The notes: a model not told the origin generated them from the letters alone. Shown: positions 28,202 to 37,945, counted from the first letter of the stretch. The stretch is 64,000 nucleotides of DNA from Cedecea neteri (GCF_000757825.1 NZ_CP009451.1:3286001-3350000), one strand, 5' to 3'. Translations and numbers: made by a program.

Positions 28202-29749
28202 ATGTCGCAACCTTTACTGAAAGTGACCGACCTGGCGAAAAGTTTCTCCGGCGTGTGGGCGCTGAGCAGCGCTCAGCTCAGCGTCGGGCAGGGGGAAATT
28301 CACGCCCTGCTGGGGGAGAACGGCGCGGGAAAATCCACGCTGCTAAAGGCGCTGGCCGGAGCACAGCCGCAAACGCGCGGCGAGATCTGGTTTAACGGTG
28401 AAACGCTGCCCGTTGATGACTCGCCGGTGGAGCGCCAGAACAAAGGCATTATTACCATTTATCAAGAGTTTAACCTGCTGCCTAATATGACGGTGGCGGA
28501 AAACATGTTTCTTGGCCGTGAGCCGCGCCGCCGGAATCTTATCGTCGACAGCAAAGCGGTGAACCAGGAAGCGCAGGTCATTCTGGACTATTTACAGCTC
28601 AACGTAGCGCCGACGACCGCCGTTGCCCGCCTGAGCGTTGCCCAGCAGCAAATGGTGGAGATTGCCAGAGCGCTGACGCTGAATGCCCGATTGATCATTA
28701 TGGATGAGCCTTCTGCCGCGTTGAGCGACAGCGAAGTCGAAAGCCTGCACCGCGTGGTGCGGGAGCTTAAAGGTCGCGGCGTTAGCATTATTTATGTCAC
28801 CCATCGCCTGCACGAAGTCTTCCAGCTTTGCGACCGTTTCACCGTGTTCCAGGATGGCCGCTATACCGGTTCCGGCGACGTGGCGGGCACCAACGTGGAG
28901 CAAATTATTCGCCTGATGGTCGGTCGCGACGTGGTGTTTAACCGCCGCGATGCCAGCCTCACGCACCATGAAGACAAGCCCATTCGCCTGGCGGTGAAGG
29001 GGCTCAGCCGTGAAAAACCGCCGCTCGATCCTCACGGTATCGCATTAAAAGATATCAGTTTCCACGTGCATGCCGGTGAAGTGCTGGGCATCGCCGGGCT
29101 GGTAGGCGCCGGGCGCACCGAAGTCGCCCGCTGCCTGTTTGGCGCCGACAAATTCACCACCGGCATCTTCGAGCTGGACGGTAAACCCTATCAGCCGCAA
29201 AACCCGATGCATGCTCTGGAGCAGGGGATCGCGCTGGTGCCGGAGGATCGTAAAAAAGAGGGCGCGGTTCTTGGCCTGTCGATCCGCGACAACCTGTCTT
29301 TGTCCAGCCTCTCGTCGCTGCTGACCTGGCGCTATTTCGTTAGCCCACGTAAAGAGGACGCGCTGATCGAGTCCTATCGGCAGGCGCTGCAAATCAAAAT
29401 GGTTAACGCCGAGCAGGAGGTGCGCAAGCTCTCCGGCGGTAATCAGCAAAAAGTGATCCTTGCGCGCTGTATGGCGCTTAATCCACGGGTGCTGATCGTT
29501 GATGAGCCGACCCGCGGCATTGATGTTGGCACCAAGTCTGAAGTGCACCAGGTACTGTTCGAGATGGCAAAGCGGGGCGTGGCGGTGATCGTTATCTCTT
29601 CCGATCTGCCGGAAATCCTCGCGGTGTCTGACCGGATAATCACCCTCAGCGAAGGGCGGGTGACCGGCGAACTGCACGGCGATGAAGCCAACGAAGAGCG
29701 GCTGATGACCCTGATGGCCATCAACCATAGCGCCTTAAGCGCCGCATAA
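28202..29749 (+). CDS. Sugar-type ABC transporter ATP-binding protein, probable inositol importer
   Basis: Tandem ABC ATPase of the RbsA/IatA type, 515 residues. First domain: Walker A GENGAGKST (about 39-47), signature LSVAQQQMVEIARAL, Walker B LIIMDEPSAALS. Second domain: a non-canonical nucleotide loop GLVGAGRTEVAR in place of Walker A, normal for this class, then LSGGNQQKVILARC and VLIVDEPTRGIDVG. Located 51 bases after the binding protein and 11 bases before the permease, so it is one transport unit. Confidence 0.92.
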   Translation: MSQPLLKVTDLAKSFSGVWALSSAQLSVGQGEIHALLGENGAGKSTLLKALAGAQPQTRGEIWFNGETLPVDDSPVERQNKGIITIYQEFNLLPNMTVAENMFLGREPRRRNLIVDSKAVNQEAQVILDYLQLNVAPTTAVARLSVAQQQMVEIARALTLNARLIIMDEPSAALSDSEVESLHRVVRELKGRGVSIIYVTHRLHEVFQLCDRFTVFQDGRYTGSGDVAGTNVEQIIRLMVGRDVVFNRRDASLTHHEDKPIRLAVKGLSREKPPLDPHGIALKDISFHVHAGEVLGIAGLVGAGRTEVARCLFGADKFTTGIFELDGKPYQPQNPMHALEQGIALVPEDRKKEGAVLGLSIRDNLSLSSLSSLLTWRYFVSPRKEDALIESYRQALQIKMVNAEQEVRKLSGGNQQKVILARCMALNPRVLIVDEPTRGIDVGTKSEVHQVLFEMAKRGVAVIVISSDLPEILAVSDRIITLSEGRVTGELHGDEANEERLMTLMAINHSALSAA

Positions 29750-29760
29750 CGGGGGAGCCC

Positions 29761-30789
29761 ATGACGCAGATGATTACCAAAAGCCAGACGCCGGCAAAAA
29801 GCGCTTCGCGCTTCGATCCGATCGCTTTCTTTGAGCGCTTCGGGGTGCTGATCTTCATGTTCCTGCTGCTGATTTTCTTCCAGTCGCAGAACAGTAACTT
29901 CCTGTCCGAACGTAATATTTTCAACATCCTGACCGAGGTTTCCATTTACGGGATCATTGCGGTGGGTATGACCTTTGTCATTCTTACGGCGGGTATCGAT
30001 CTCTCGGTTGGTTCGATCCTTGCGGTCTGCGCAATGACCGCGGCTTATGTGATCAAGGGTGACAACTTTACTACCGTCGATCCCAACGCCTGGGGCGGTT
30101 TTAGCTGGCTGTTGGGGCTTGGGATCTGCCTGGCTATTGGCACGCTAATAGGCTTCCTGCACGGACTGGGCGTCACTCGCCTGCGCCTGCCGCCGTTCAT
30201 CGTCACGCTGGGCGGGATGACTATCTGGCGCGGCCTGACGCTGGTGATTAACGATGGTGCGCCTATTGCCGGTTTCGATGCGGGCTACCGCTGGTGGGGA
30301 CGCGGCGAAATGCTCGGCATCTCCATTCCTATCTGGATCTTCGCCATTGTCTCGATTCTGGGCTATCTGGCGCTGCATAAAACCCGCTGGGGACGCTTCG
30401 TCTATGCCATCGGCGGCAACCCCGAAGCGGCTCGTCTCGCCGGGGTCGACGTTAAGCGCGTGCTGGTCAGCGTGTATGTCGTTATCGGCTGCCTCGCAGG
30501 GCTGGCGGGCTTTGTGCTCAGCGCCCGCCTCGGCAGCGCCGAAGCGGTGGCGGGGATCTCCTTTGAGCTGCGGGTGATCGCCTCGGTGGTGATCGGCGGC
30601 ACGTCCCTGATGGGCGGCTACGGGCGGATCAGCGGCACGATCATCGGCGCCATCATCATGGGGATCCTGATTAACGGCCTGGTGTTGATGAACGTCTCGG
30701 CCTATTACCAGCAGATCATTACCGGGCTGATTATCGTGCTGGCGGTGGCGTTTGATACCTACGCCAAGAACCGCCGTGGCGCGCTGTAA
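29761..30789 (+). CDS. Sugar-type ABC transporter permease, probable inositol importer
   Basis: Inner-membrane permease of the RbsC/IatP (BPD_transp_2) family, 342 residues, with about nine or ten hydrophobic segments. Family motifs: TAGIDLSVGSILAVCAMTAAYV, GGNPEAARLAGVDVKRV (the cytoplasmic loop contacting the ATPase) and GGTSLMGGYGRISGTIIGA. Last gene before a repeat-filled gap of about 240 bp that splits the operon; the next gene is the second dehydrogenase. Confidence 0.92.
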   Translation: MTQMITKSQTPAKSASRFDPIAFFERFGVLIFMFLLLIFFQSQNSNFLSERNIFNILTEVSIYGIIAVGMTFVILTAGIDLSVGSILAVCAMTAAYVIKGDNFTTVDPNAWGGFSWLLGLGICLAIGTLIGFLHGLGVTRLRLPPFIVTLGGMTIWRGLTLVINDGAPIAGFDAGYRWWGRGEMLGISIPIWIFAIVSILGYLALHKTRWGRFVYAIGGNPEAARLAGVDVKRVLVSVYVVIGCLAGLAGFVLSARLGSAEAVAGISFELRVIASVVIGGTSLMGGYGRISGTIIGAIIMGILINGLVLMNVSAYYQQIITGLIIVLAVAFDTYAKNRRGAL

Positions 30790-30796
30790 GGATTGC

Positions 30797-30998
30797 CCCT
30801 CACCCTAACCCTCTCCCCAGAGGGGAGAGGGGAAAAAAGAGGGGACACCATTACAGCTCTCCCCAGAGGGGAGAGGGGAAAAAAGAGGGGACACCATTAC
30901 AGCTCTCCCCAGAGGGAAGAGGGGATAAGCGCGGGGATATTTTCAACGCTGCCTCTGTTTTCCCCTCTCCCTTTCAGGGAGAGGGCCGGGGTGAGGGT
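30797..30998. repeat. Palindromic repeat copy B with internal 46-bp tandem repeats
   Basis: Outer arms CCCTCACCCTAACCCTCTCC and GGGAGAGGGCCGGGGTGAGGG enclose two 46-bp direct repeats (30811-30856 and 30857-30902, identical by eye) and a partial third (to about 30926), each with a CTCTCCCCagaGGGGAGAG hairpin. It sits inside the iol operon between the permease and the second dehydrogenase. Confidence 0.85.
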
Positions 30999-31029
30999 AA
31001 AGGACAGGTAACGACTTCAGGAACAACAC

Positions 31030-32163
31030 ATGAAAAAGGTCAGAATTGGTTTAATCGGCACCGGCTACATCGGCAAAGCGCACGCAATAGCCTACGCGCA
31101 GGCGCCGACGGTTTTTGATCTGCAGGGCGAACTGGTCCGTGAAATGGTGGCGGAAGTCACGCCTGAGCTGGCGGCCAAACGCGCTACGGCGTTTGGCTTT
31201 AATCGCTCCACCGGCGACTGGCGCGAGCTGGTAGCAGATCCAAACATCGATGTGGTGGACATCTGCTCCCCAAATCATCTGCATAAAGAGATGGCGCTGG
31301 AGGCGATTCGCCACGGCAAGCACGTCTATTCGGAGAAGCCGCTGGCGCTCAACGCCCGCGATGCCCGGCTGATGGTGGATGCCGCCGATCTGGCTGGCGT
31401 GAAGACATTGGTCGGCTTCAACTACATGAAGAACCCGACCGCGCAGCTGGCAAAGCAGATTATTGAACGCGGAGAGATTGGCGAAGTGATTCACTTCTAC
31501 GGCACCCATAACGAAGACTATATGGCCGATCCGCTTTCGCCGATCCACTGGCACTGCTTCAAAGAAACCGCAGGGCTTGGCGCGCTGGGGGATCTGGCGG
31601 CGCACATCGTCAATATGGCGCAGTACCTGGTGGGCGACATTCGCGAAGTCTGCGGCGATTTGAAAATAGTGGTTCCGCAGCGCCCGGCTTCGGCGGGCAG
31701 TAGCGAAATGGTTGCCGTGGAAAACGAAGATCAGGCGCACGCGATGGTGCGTTTTGAAGGCGGTGCTCAGGGGGTGATCGAAACGTCACGCGTTGCCAGC
31801 GGCAGAAAAATGGGGCTGACCTGGACTATCACCGGCACGAAAGGCGCACTGAGCTTTACCCAGGAGCGAATGGCGGAGCTGAAGCTTTATCTGCAAAGCG
31901 ATCCGGAAGGCCGCCAGGGGTTCCGTACGCTGCTGGTTGGCCCGGCCCATCCGGACTACGGCTCGTTCTGCATGGGGGCGGGACACGGCATCGGTTTTAA
32001 CGATCAAAAAACGGTAGAGGTGCGCGATCTGATCGACGGCATTGCCGCTGATAAGCCGATGTGGCCGGATTTTGAAGAGGGCTGGAAGGTATCGCGCATT
32101 CTCGATGCTATCGCCCTGTCTCACCAGCAGGGGCGCTGGGTCAACGTATCTGACATTGTCTGA
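31030..32163 (+). CDS. Gfo/Idh/MocA family oxidoreductase, probable second inositol dehydrogenase
   Basis: 377-residue NAD(P)-dependent oxidoreductase. Rossmann motif GLIGTGYIGKAHAIAYA, EKPLALNARDARLM (EKP motif near residue 100) and the active-site region LGALGDLAAHIVNMAQYL with the Asp/His pair. About 50 residues longer than the iolG product at 26199, so a different subfamily. Salmonella iol islands also carry two such genes (iolG1, iolG2). Here it heads iolC-E-B, so another inositol isomer (scyllo or D-chiro) or a methylated inositol is a likely substrate; the exact one is unknown. Confidence 0.85.
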   Translation: MKKVRIGLIGTGYIGKAHAIAYAQAPTVFDLQGELVREMVAEVTPELAAKRATAFGFNRSTGDWRELVADPNIDVVDICSPNHLHKEMALEAIRHGKHVYSEKPLALNARDARLMVDAADLAGVKTLVGFNYMKNPTAQLAKQIIERGEIGEVIHFYGTHNEDYMADPLSPIHWHCFKETAGLGALGDLAAHIVNMAQYLVGDIREVCGDLKIVVPQRPASAGSSEMVAVENEDQAHAMVRFEGGAQGVIETSRVASGRKMGLTWTITGTKGALSFTQERMAELKLYLQSDPEGRQGFRTLLVGPAHPDYGSFCMGAGHGIGFNDQKTVEVRDLIDGIAADKPMWPDFEEGWKVSRILDAIALSHQQGRWVNVSDIV

Positions 32164-32172
32164 GGACGAAGC

Positions 32173-34074
32173 ATGAAAGAAAAGCAGTTGGATCTGATTT
32201 GCATGGGGCGGGTCGCGGTAGATCTCTACAGCCAACAGATTGGCGCGCGGCTGGAAGATGCCAGCAGCTTCGCCCGCTATCTTGGCGGTTCGTCCGGCAA
32301 TGTGGCCTACGGCACCGCACGCCAGGGGCTGAAATCTTCCATGCTGGCGCGCGTTGGCGACGAGCACATGGGGCGCTTTTTGCGTGAAGAGCTTAGCCAG
32401 GTCGGCTGTGATACCAGCCATTTAATCACCGATAAAGATCGGCTGACGGCGCTGGTGCTGCTGGGCATCAAAGATCGCGACACTTTTCCGCTGATTTTTT
32501 ACCGCGACAACTGTGCCGATATGGCAATTACGGCGGATGATTTCAGCGAAGAGTACATTGCCTCCGCCCGCTGCCTGGCGATCACCGGCACACATCTTTC
32601 TAATCCGCGTACCCGTGAGGCGGTGCTGACAGCGCTGAACTATGCCCGCCGGAACGATGTGCGCACCGTGCTGGATATCGATTACCGCCCGGTGTTGTGG
32701 GGGCTGGCCTCTCTTGGCGACGGCGAGACGCGCTTTGTTGAAGCTGAGCAGGTGACAAAACAGCTGCAATCCGTTCTGCATCTTTTTGACGTCATCGTCG
32801 GCACCGAAGAGGAGTTTCATATTGCCGGGGGCTCAACCGACACGCTGGCGGCGTTGAAAAAAGTACGTCAGACGACGGATGCAGCGATGGTCTGTAAGCG
32901 CGGGGCGCAGGGCTGCTCGGTATTCCTCGGGCTGATTCCTGATTCGCTGGACGGCGGGATCAACGTCAGCGGCGTGCGTGTGGAAGTTCTCAACGTGCTG
33001 GGCGCAGGGGACGCGTTTATGTCCGGGCTGCTGCGCGGCTACCTTAATGATGAAGGCTGGGAGCAGGCCTGCCGCTATGCCAATGCCTGCGGCGCGCTGG
33101 TAGTTTCACGCCACGGCTGCGCTCCGGCGATGCCGAGCAAAATCGAACTGGATGACTATCTTTCGCGCGAGCACCTGGTGCCTCGCCCGGATCTCGACGC
33201 TCGTCTGAACCACCTGCACCGCGTCACCACTCGCCGCCGCCAGTGGCCGGAACTCTGCGTGATGGCTTTCGACCATCGTAGCCAACTGGAAGAGATGGCG
33301 CTCAAAAGCGGGGCGGATTTACGTCGTATTCCGGTTTTGAAACAGCTGATTTTGCAGGCCAGCCGTGATGCCGCTCAGCGTGCCGAACTGGAGGGCAAGG
33401 CCGGTCTGCTGTGCGACGGCACCTTCGGGCAAGACGCGCTGAATTCGATCACCGGTGAAGGCTGGTGGATTGGCCGTCCGATTGAACTGCCGGGCTCGCG
33501 TCCGCTGGAAATGGAGCACGGCAACATAGGCTCGCAGCTGATTAGCTGGCCGCAGGAACACATCGTTAAATGCCTGGTCTTTTTCCACCCGGAAGACGCC
33601 CATGCCCTGCGCCTCGAGCAGGAGCAGAAGATTGCGGAAGTGTACAGCGCCTGCTGCCAGTCGGGTCACGAGCTGCTACTGGAAGTTATCCTGCCGGCGA
33701 ATATGCCGCGCAGCGACGAGCTTTATCTCAGAGCCGTTTCCCGCTTCTACAACCTTGGTATTTACCCTGACTGGTGGAAGCTTCCGCCGCTGACCAGCGC
33801 TGGCTGGGCCGCACTGAGCGAGCTGGTTGAGAAGCGCGATCCCCACTGCCGCGGCGTGGTGATCCTCGGGCTGGATGCCCCGGTCGACGTGCTGCGCGAC
33901 GGTTTCAACGCGGCAGCCAATTACCCGATTGTGAAAGGCTTTGCGGTAGGGCGCACGCTGTTTGGCGAAGCCTCGCAGGCCTGGCTAAAACGCGATATCG
34001 ACGATGCGCAGCTGGTGGCACGCATCCGTGACAATTACCTGCGGCTGATCGCCCTGTGGCGCGAGCGCGGCTAG
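32173..34074 (+). CDS. iolC: 5-Dehydro-2-deoxygluconokinase fused to DUF2090 domain
   Basis: 633 residues. The N-terminal half (1 to about 325) is a PfkB-family kinase phosphorylating 2-deoxy-5-keto-gluconate: LGGSSGNVAYGTARQG near the N-terminus and the catalytic anion hole GAGDAFMSG with base Asp280. The C-terminal half (about 330-633) is a DUF2090 domain with aldolase-like TIM-barrel motifs (CVMAFDHRSQLEEMA, GLLCDGTFGQDAL, KGFAVGRTLFGEA). No separate iolJ aldolase gene is in the cluster, so the fused domain probably cleaves the phosphorylated product. This fused form is common in gamma-proteobacteria. Confidence 0.92.
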   Translation: MKEKQLDLICMGRVAVDLYSQQIGARLEDASSFARYLGGSSGNVAYGTARQGLKSSMLARVGDEHMGRFLREELSQVGCDTSHLITDKDRLTALVLLGIKDRDTFPLIFYRDNCADMAITADDFSEEYIASARCLAITGTHLSNPRTREAVLTALNYARRNDVRTVLDIDYRPVLWGLASLGDGETRFVEAEQVTKQLQSVLHLFDVIVGTEEEFHIAGGSTDTLAALKKVRQTTDAAMVCKRGAQGCSVFLGLIPDSLDGGINVSGVRVEVLNVLGAGDAFMSGLLRGYLNDEGWEQACRYANACGALVVSRHGCAPAMPSKIELDDYLSREHLVPRPDLDARLNHLHRVTTRRRQWPELCVMAFDHRSQLEEMALKSGADLRRIPVLKQLILQASRDAAQRAELEGKAGLLCDGTFGQDALNSITGEGWWIGRPIELPGSRPLEMEHGNIGSQLISWPQEHIVKCLVFFHPEDAHALRLEQEQKIAEVYSACCQSGHELLLEVILPANMPRSDELYLRAVSRFYNLGIYPDWWKLPPLTSAGWAALSELVEKRDPHCRGVVILGLDAPVDVLRDGFNAAANYPIVKGFAVGRTLFGEASQAWLKRDIDDAQLVARIRDNYLRLIALWRERG

Positions 34075-34096
34075 CATAAACACTAAGGAGAGCATT

Positions 34097-34987
34097 ATGA
34101 CCGTGCATTTAGGCATTAACCCCCTGACCTGGACCAATGACGATCTGCCTTCTTTGGGCGCAGACACGCCGCTGGATACCTGCCTGAGCGAGGGCAAAGA
34201 GGCCGGGTTTGAAGGTTTTGAGCTAGGGAATAAATTCCCGCGAGAGGCCGGCGTGCTGGGGCCGATTCTCGACAAGCATGCGTTAAAGCTGGTTTCCGGC
34301 TGGTATTCCGGGCGGCTACTGGAATGTTCCGTGGAGGAGGAAATTGAAGCCGTGCAGCCGCATCTGACGTTGCTCCGCGAGCTGGGTGCGAAGGTGCTGG
34401 TCTTTGCCGAGGTAACTCATTGTATTCACGGTGAACAGCAAACCCCGGTGCATTTACGTCCTCGTTTCCCGGCAGAACGCTGGCAAGAATACGGCGAGAA
34501 GCTCACCGCGTTTGCCCGGTATACGCAGCAGCAGGGCGTGCAAATTGCCTATCATCACCATATGGGCACGGTTATCGAGAGCGCAGACGACGTTAATAAT
34601 TTGATGCTTCACACCGGGCCGGAAGTTGGGCTGTTGCTGGACACCGGGCACTTGACCTTTGCGGGAGCCGATCCTCTGGCCGTGGCCGAGCGCTGGATTT
34701 CACGCATTAATCATGTGCACTGCAAAGACGTGCGCGCTGGCGTGCTGGCTGACGTGAAAAACCGTAAAACCAGCTTCCTGGATGCGGTGCTGAGCGGCGT
34801 GTTTACCGTACCGGGCGACGGCTGTGTGAACTATCCGCCGATCATGGCGCTGCTGAAAAAGCAGGGCTATCAGGGCTGGCTGGTTGTTGAAGCTGAGCAG
34901 GATCCTGCTGTGGCGCACCCGATGACCTACGCGCGTCTGGGCTACGCTAACCTGAGCCGCTTCGCTCGTGAAGCTGGGTTGATTTAA
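34097..34987 (+). CDS. iolE: Myo-inosose-2 dehydratase
   Basis: Second step: dehydrates 2-keto-myo-inositol to 3D-trihydroxycyclohexane-1,2-dione. 296 residues, xylose-isomerase-like TIM barrel. Visible metal and substrate regions: GINPLTWTNDDLPSLG at the N-terminus (typical of IolE), AYHHHMGTVIES, LLLDTGHLTFAGADP and HVHCKDVRAGVL. AAGGAGAG precedes the ATG. Between iolC and iolB, with 22- and 9-base gaps. Confidence 0.94.
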   Translation: MTVHLGINPLTWTNDDLPSLGADTPLDTCLSEGKEAGFEGFELGNKFPREAGVLGPILDKHALKLVSGWYSGRLLECSVEEEIEAVQPHLTLLRELGAKVLVFAEVTHCIHGEQQTPVHLRPRFPAERWQEYGEKLTAFARYTQQQGVQIAYHHHMGTVIESADDVNNLMLHTGPEVGLLLDTGHLTFAGADPLAVAERWISRINHVHCKDVRAGVLADVKNRKTSFLDAVLSGVFTVPGDGCVNYPPIMALLKKQGYQGWLVVEAEQDPAVAHPMTYARLGYANLSRFAREAGLI

Positions 34988-34996
34988 GGAGGGTAA

Positions 34997-35821
34997 ATGG
35001 CTGAATTACTTTCCCGCTGGCAGCAGCCAGATGCGCAGGGGCAGACGCAGGACGTCACGCCGGAAAACGCGGGCTGGGACTACGTGGGATTTGCTGCTTA
35101 CCAGCTTCAGGAAGGGCAGATTCTGGAGCTGCCTGCCGTGGAAGATGAGCGTTGCCTGGTGCTGGTCGCGGGGCGAGCTACGGTAGATACGCCGCTCGCC
35201 CGCTTCCCTGAAATCGGCGACCGCATGAGCCCGTTTGAACGCCGTAAACCCTGGGCCGTGTACGTGACTTCCGGCGAGCCGGTTAAGGTTCAGGCGCTTA
35301 CCGCGCTCGAGCTGGCCGTTTGCTCCGCGCCTGGAAAAGGGACCTATGCCACTCGCCTTATCGCCCCGCAGGATATTGATGCTGAAGCGCGTGGCAAAGG
35401 CCACAACCAGCGCTATGTCCACAATATTCTGCCCGAGGATAAGCCCGCCGACAGCCTGCTGGTGGTGGAGGTATATACCAATGAGGGCTGCACCAGCTCG
35501 TACCCAAGCCACAAGCACGACGTCGATAATCCGCCTCACGAGACCTATCTCGAAGAGACCTATTATCACCGGCTCAACCCGCCGCAGGGCTTCTGCATGC
35601 AGCGCGTTTACACCGACGATCGCGCTCTGGATGAGTGTATGGCGGTGTACGACAAAGACGTGGTGAAAGTGCCGAAAGGCTACCACCCGGTGGCGACGAT
35701 GGCCGGGTACGACAGTTATTACCTGAACGTAATGGCGGGGCCGGTACGAAAGTGGATGTTTACCTGGGAGAAAGATCACGCCTGGATCAACAGCAACGAG
35801 TACGGCGCTCAGCAGGAGTAG
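34997..35821 (+). CDS. iolB: 5-Deoxy-glucuronate isomerase
   Basis: Isomerises 5-deoxy-glucuronate to 2-deoxy-5-keto-gluconate, the substrate of IolC. 274 residues, bicupin fold. The metal-binding segment SYPSHKHDVDNPPHETYLEETYYHR is broken up but clear (His, His, Glu ligands), followed by GYHPVATMAGYDSYYLNVMAGP. GGAGG nine bases before the ATG. Last gene of the iol cluster; a terminator follows. Confidence 0.95.
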   Translation: MAELLSRWQQPDAQGQTQDVTPENAGWDYVGFAAYQLQEGQILELPAVEDERCLVLVAGRATVDTPLARFPEIGDRMSPFERRKPWAVYVTSGEPVKVQALTALELAVCSAPGKGTYATRLIAPQDIDAEARGKGHNQRYVHNILPEDKPADSLLVVEVYTNEGCTSSYPSHKHDVDNPPHETYLEETYYHRLNPPQGFCMQRVYTDDRALDECMAVYDKDVVKVPKGYHPVATMAGYDSYYLNVMAGPVRKWMFTWEKDHAWINSNEYGAQQE

Positions 35822-35838
35822 CTGACAATCGGCTAATC

Positions 35839-35867
35839 AAGGCTGCCCGATGAGGCGGCCTTTTCTT
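35839..35867 (+). terminator. Rho-independent terminator at the end of the iol cluster
   Basis: AAGGCTGCC pairs with GGCGGCCTT (one G-U), followed by TTCTTT. Confidence 0.75.
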
Positions 35868-36026
35868 TGGGTAAAACCTTACCGAAATACGTTTTGTTTA
35901 AACGAAGCGCGACTGCACAAAACCGTGGGCAGAGGTGTATGATGACACCTTCTCTGTCAGGTTAATTTTAACGTGCAGACGACAATCAGCGTGACCTTTG
36001 CCGCCTGCCTGATTTAGGTTGGAAAC

Positions 36027-37889
36027 ATGCATACAGGAACACCAGACCACGATTCGCCCTTCGGTACACTTCTGGGCTATGCGCCGGGTGGCGTAGCGAT
36101 TTACTCTTCTAATTACGGCAGCCTCGACCCAAAAAATTACCCCGAAGAAGCCGAGTTTCGCAGCTACATCGGCAACGAATACATGGGCCACAAATGGCAG
36201 TGCGTTGAATTTGCTCGCCGTTTCCTCTTCCTCAATTACGGCTTTGTGTTCACCGATGTCCATATGGCGTGGGAAATATTTTCTCTGCGCTTTTTACGTC
36301 AGGTGGTGAACGACAATATTCTGCCGCTGCAGGCCTTTGCTAATGGCTCAAAACGGGCGCCTGAAGCGGGTGCGCTGCTTATCTGGCAGAAGGGCGGTGA
36401 GTTTCATGAAACAGGCCATGTCGCGGTGATCACTCAGCTTATCGGCAATAAAGTGCGCATCGCCGAGCAGAACGTGATTCATGCGCCGTTACCCGCCGGG
36501 CAACAATGGACGCGTGAGTTAACCGTGGTTGAGCATGATGGGAGCTACACGCTGCAGGATACCTTTACCGACACCTCAATCCTCGGCTGGATGATTCAGA
36601 CTGAGGATACGGCCCACAGTGAGCCACAGCCGGAAATCGGCGGTGAAGCGTTAAAAATTGGCGGGGCTCGCCTGGCCAACAAGCGCCAGTTCGACGGTAA
36701 ATGGCTGAATGAAAAAGATGAACTCCAGCGGGCCTATATACAGGCCAATGGCCACATTATTAATAAAGATCCCTGTCAGTATTTCACCATTACCGAAAGC
36801 GCCGAGCAGGAGCTGATTAAGGCCACCAACGAGCTGCATCTGATGTACCTGCATGCTACGGATAAAGTGCTGAAAGACGACAATTTGCTGGCACTTTTTG
36901 ATATCCCCAAAATTCTCTGGCCTCGCCTGCGGCTTTCCTGGCAGTGGCGTCGCCACCAGATGGTCAGCGGCCGCATGGATTTTTGTATGGATGAACGCGG
37001 GCTGAAAGTGTACGAATACAACGCCGATTCTGCCTCCTGCCACACTGAGAGTGGGCTGATTCTTGAAGAGTGGGTTAAGACGGGTTACCGGGGCACCGGG
37101 CATAATCCGGCTGAAGGTCTGCTCGAGGAACTTACCGGCGCGTGGAAGCACAGCAGCGCCCGGCCGTTTGTCCACATCATGCAGGACAACGACTCGGAAG
37201 AGGATTATCACGCCTTATTCATGCAGCGGTCGCTGATGCAGGCCGGGTTCGACACCAAAATATTGCACGGCCTGGGCGAGCTAAGCTGGGACAGCGCCGG
37301 GCAGCTTATTGATAGCGATGGCAGGGCGGTGAACTGCGTCTGGAAGACCTGGGCGTGGGAAACGGCGATTGAGCAAATTCGCGAGGTCAGCGAAACCGAA
37401 TATGCCGCCGTACCTATCCGTACCGGTCACCCTCAAAACGAGATCAGGCTGATCGACGTCTTGCTTCGCCCTGAAGTGCTGGTGTTTGAGCCGCTATGGA
37501 CGGTGATTCCCGGTAACAAAGCCATTCTGCCGGTGCTCTGGCAGCTATTCCCGAACCACCGTTATCTGCTGGATACGGATTTTGAGGTGAACGAGCTGCT
37601 GGCAAAAACAGGTTATGCGGTGAAACCTATCGCAGGCCGGTGCGGCAGTAACATCGACTTGATAAGCCACCACGATGAGCTGCTGGATCAAACCAGCGGC
37701 AAGTTTGTTGCCCGCAAGAATATCTATCAGCAGCTGTGGTGTCTGCCGAAAGTGGACGGCAAATACATCCAGGTTTGTACCTTTACGGTTGGCGGCAGCT
37801 ACGGTGGCACCTGCCTGCGGGGGGATGATTCGCTGGTGATTAAAAAAGAGAGCGATATCGAACCGCTGATTGTGGTCAAAGACAAATAG
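36027..37889 (+). CDS. gss: Bifunctional glutathionylspermidine amidase/synthetase
   Basis: Joins spermidine to the glycine carboxylate of glutathione and also hydrolyses the product. 620 residues against 619 in E. coli. N-terminal CHAP amidase: nucleophile Cys59 in GHKWQCVEFARRF and the catalytic His in HETGHVAVIT. C-terminal ATP-grasp synthetase: MDFCMDERGLKVYEYNADSAS, CVWKTWAWETA, AVKPIAGRCGSNIDLI. Probably transcribed alone: 205 bp from iolB and followed by a terminator. Confidence 0.97.
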   Translation: MHTGTPDHDSPFGTLLGYAPGGVAIYSSNYGSLDPKNYPEEAEFRSYIGNEYMGHKWQCVEFARRFLFLNYGFVFTDVHMAWEIFSLRFLRQVVNDNILPLQAFANGSKRAPEAGALLIWQKGGEFHETGHVAVITQLIGNKVRIAEQNVIHAPLPAGQQWTRELTVVEHDGSYTLQDTFTDTSILGWMIQTEDTAHSEPQPEIGGEALKIGGARLANKRQFDGKWLNEKDELQRAYIQANGHIINKDPCQYFTITESAEQELIKATNELHLMYLHATDKVLKDDNLLALFDIPKILWPRLRLSWQWRRHQMVSGRMDFCMDERGLKVYEYNADSASCHTESGLILEEWVKTGYRGTGHNPAEGLLEELTGAWKHSSARPFVHIMQDNDSEEDYHALFMQRSLMQAGFDTKILHGLGELSWDSAGQLIDSDGRAVNCVWKTWAWETAIEQIREVSETEYAAVPIRTGHPQNEIRLIDVLLRPEVLVFEPLWTVIPGNKAILPVLWQLFPNHRYLLDTDFEVNELLAKTGYAVKPIAGRCGSNIDLISHHDELLDQTSGKFVARKNIYQQLWCLPKVDGKYIQVCTFTVGGSYGGTCLRGDDSLVIKKESDIEPLIVVKDK

Positions 37890-37908
37890 ATTATTTAAAT
37901 GAACAATA

Positions 37909-37945
37909 GAGTCCCCTGTTATTGATGGGGGGCTCTTTATCTTTT
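37909..37945 (+). terminator. Rho-independent terminator after gss
   Basis: GAGTCCCC pairs with GGGGGCTC around TGTTATTGAT, then TTTATCTTTTT. Confidence 0.8.

Noticed and set aside
27041..28210. 389-codon frame on the - strand
   Set aside because: Antisense to the inositol-type binding protein gene; shadow frame.
30811..30926. CRISPR-like array
   Set aside because: The 46-bp units are contiguous direct repeats with no spacers, inside a palindromic intergenic repeat.
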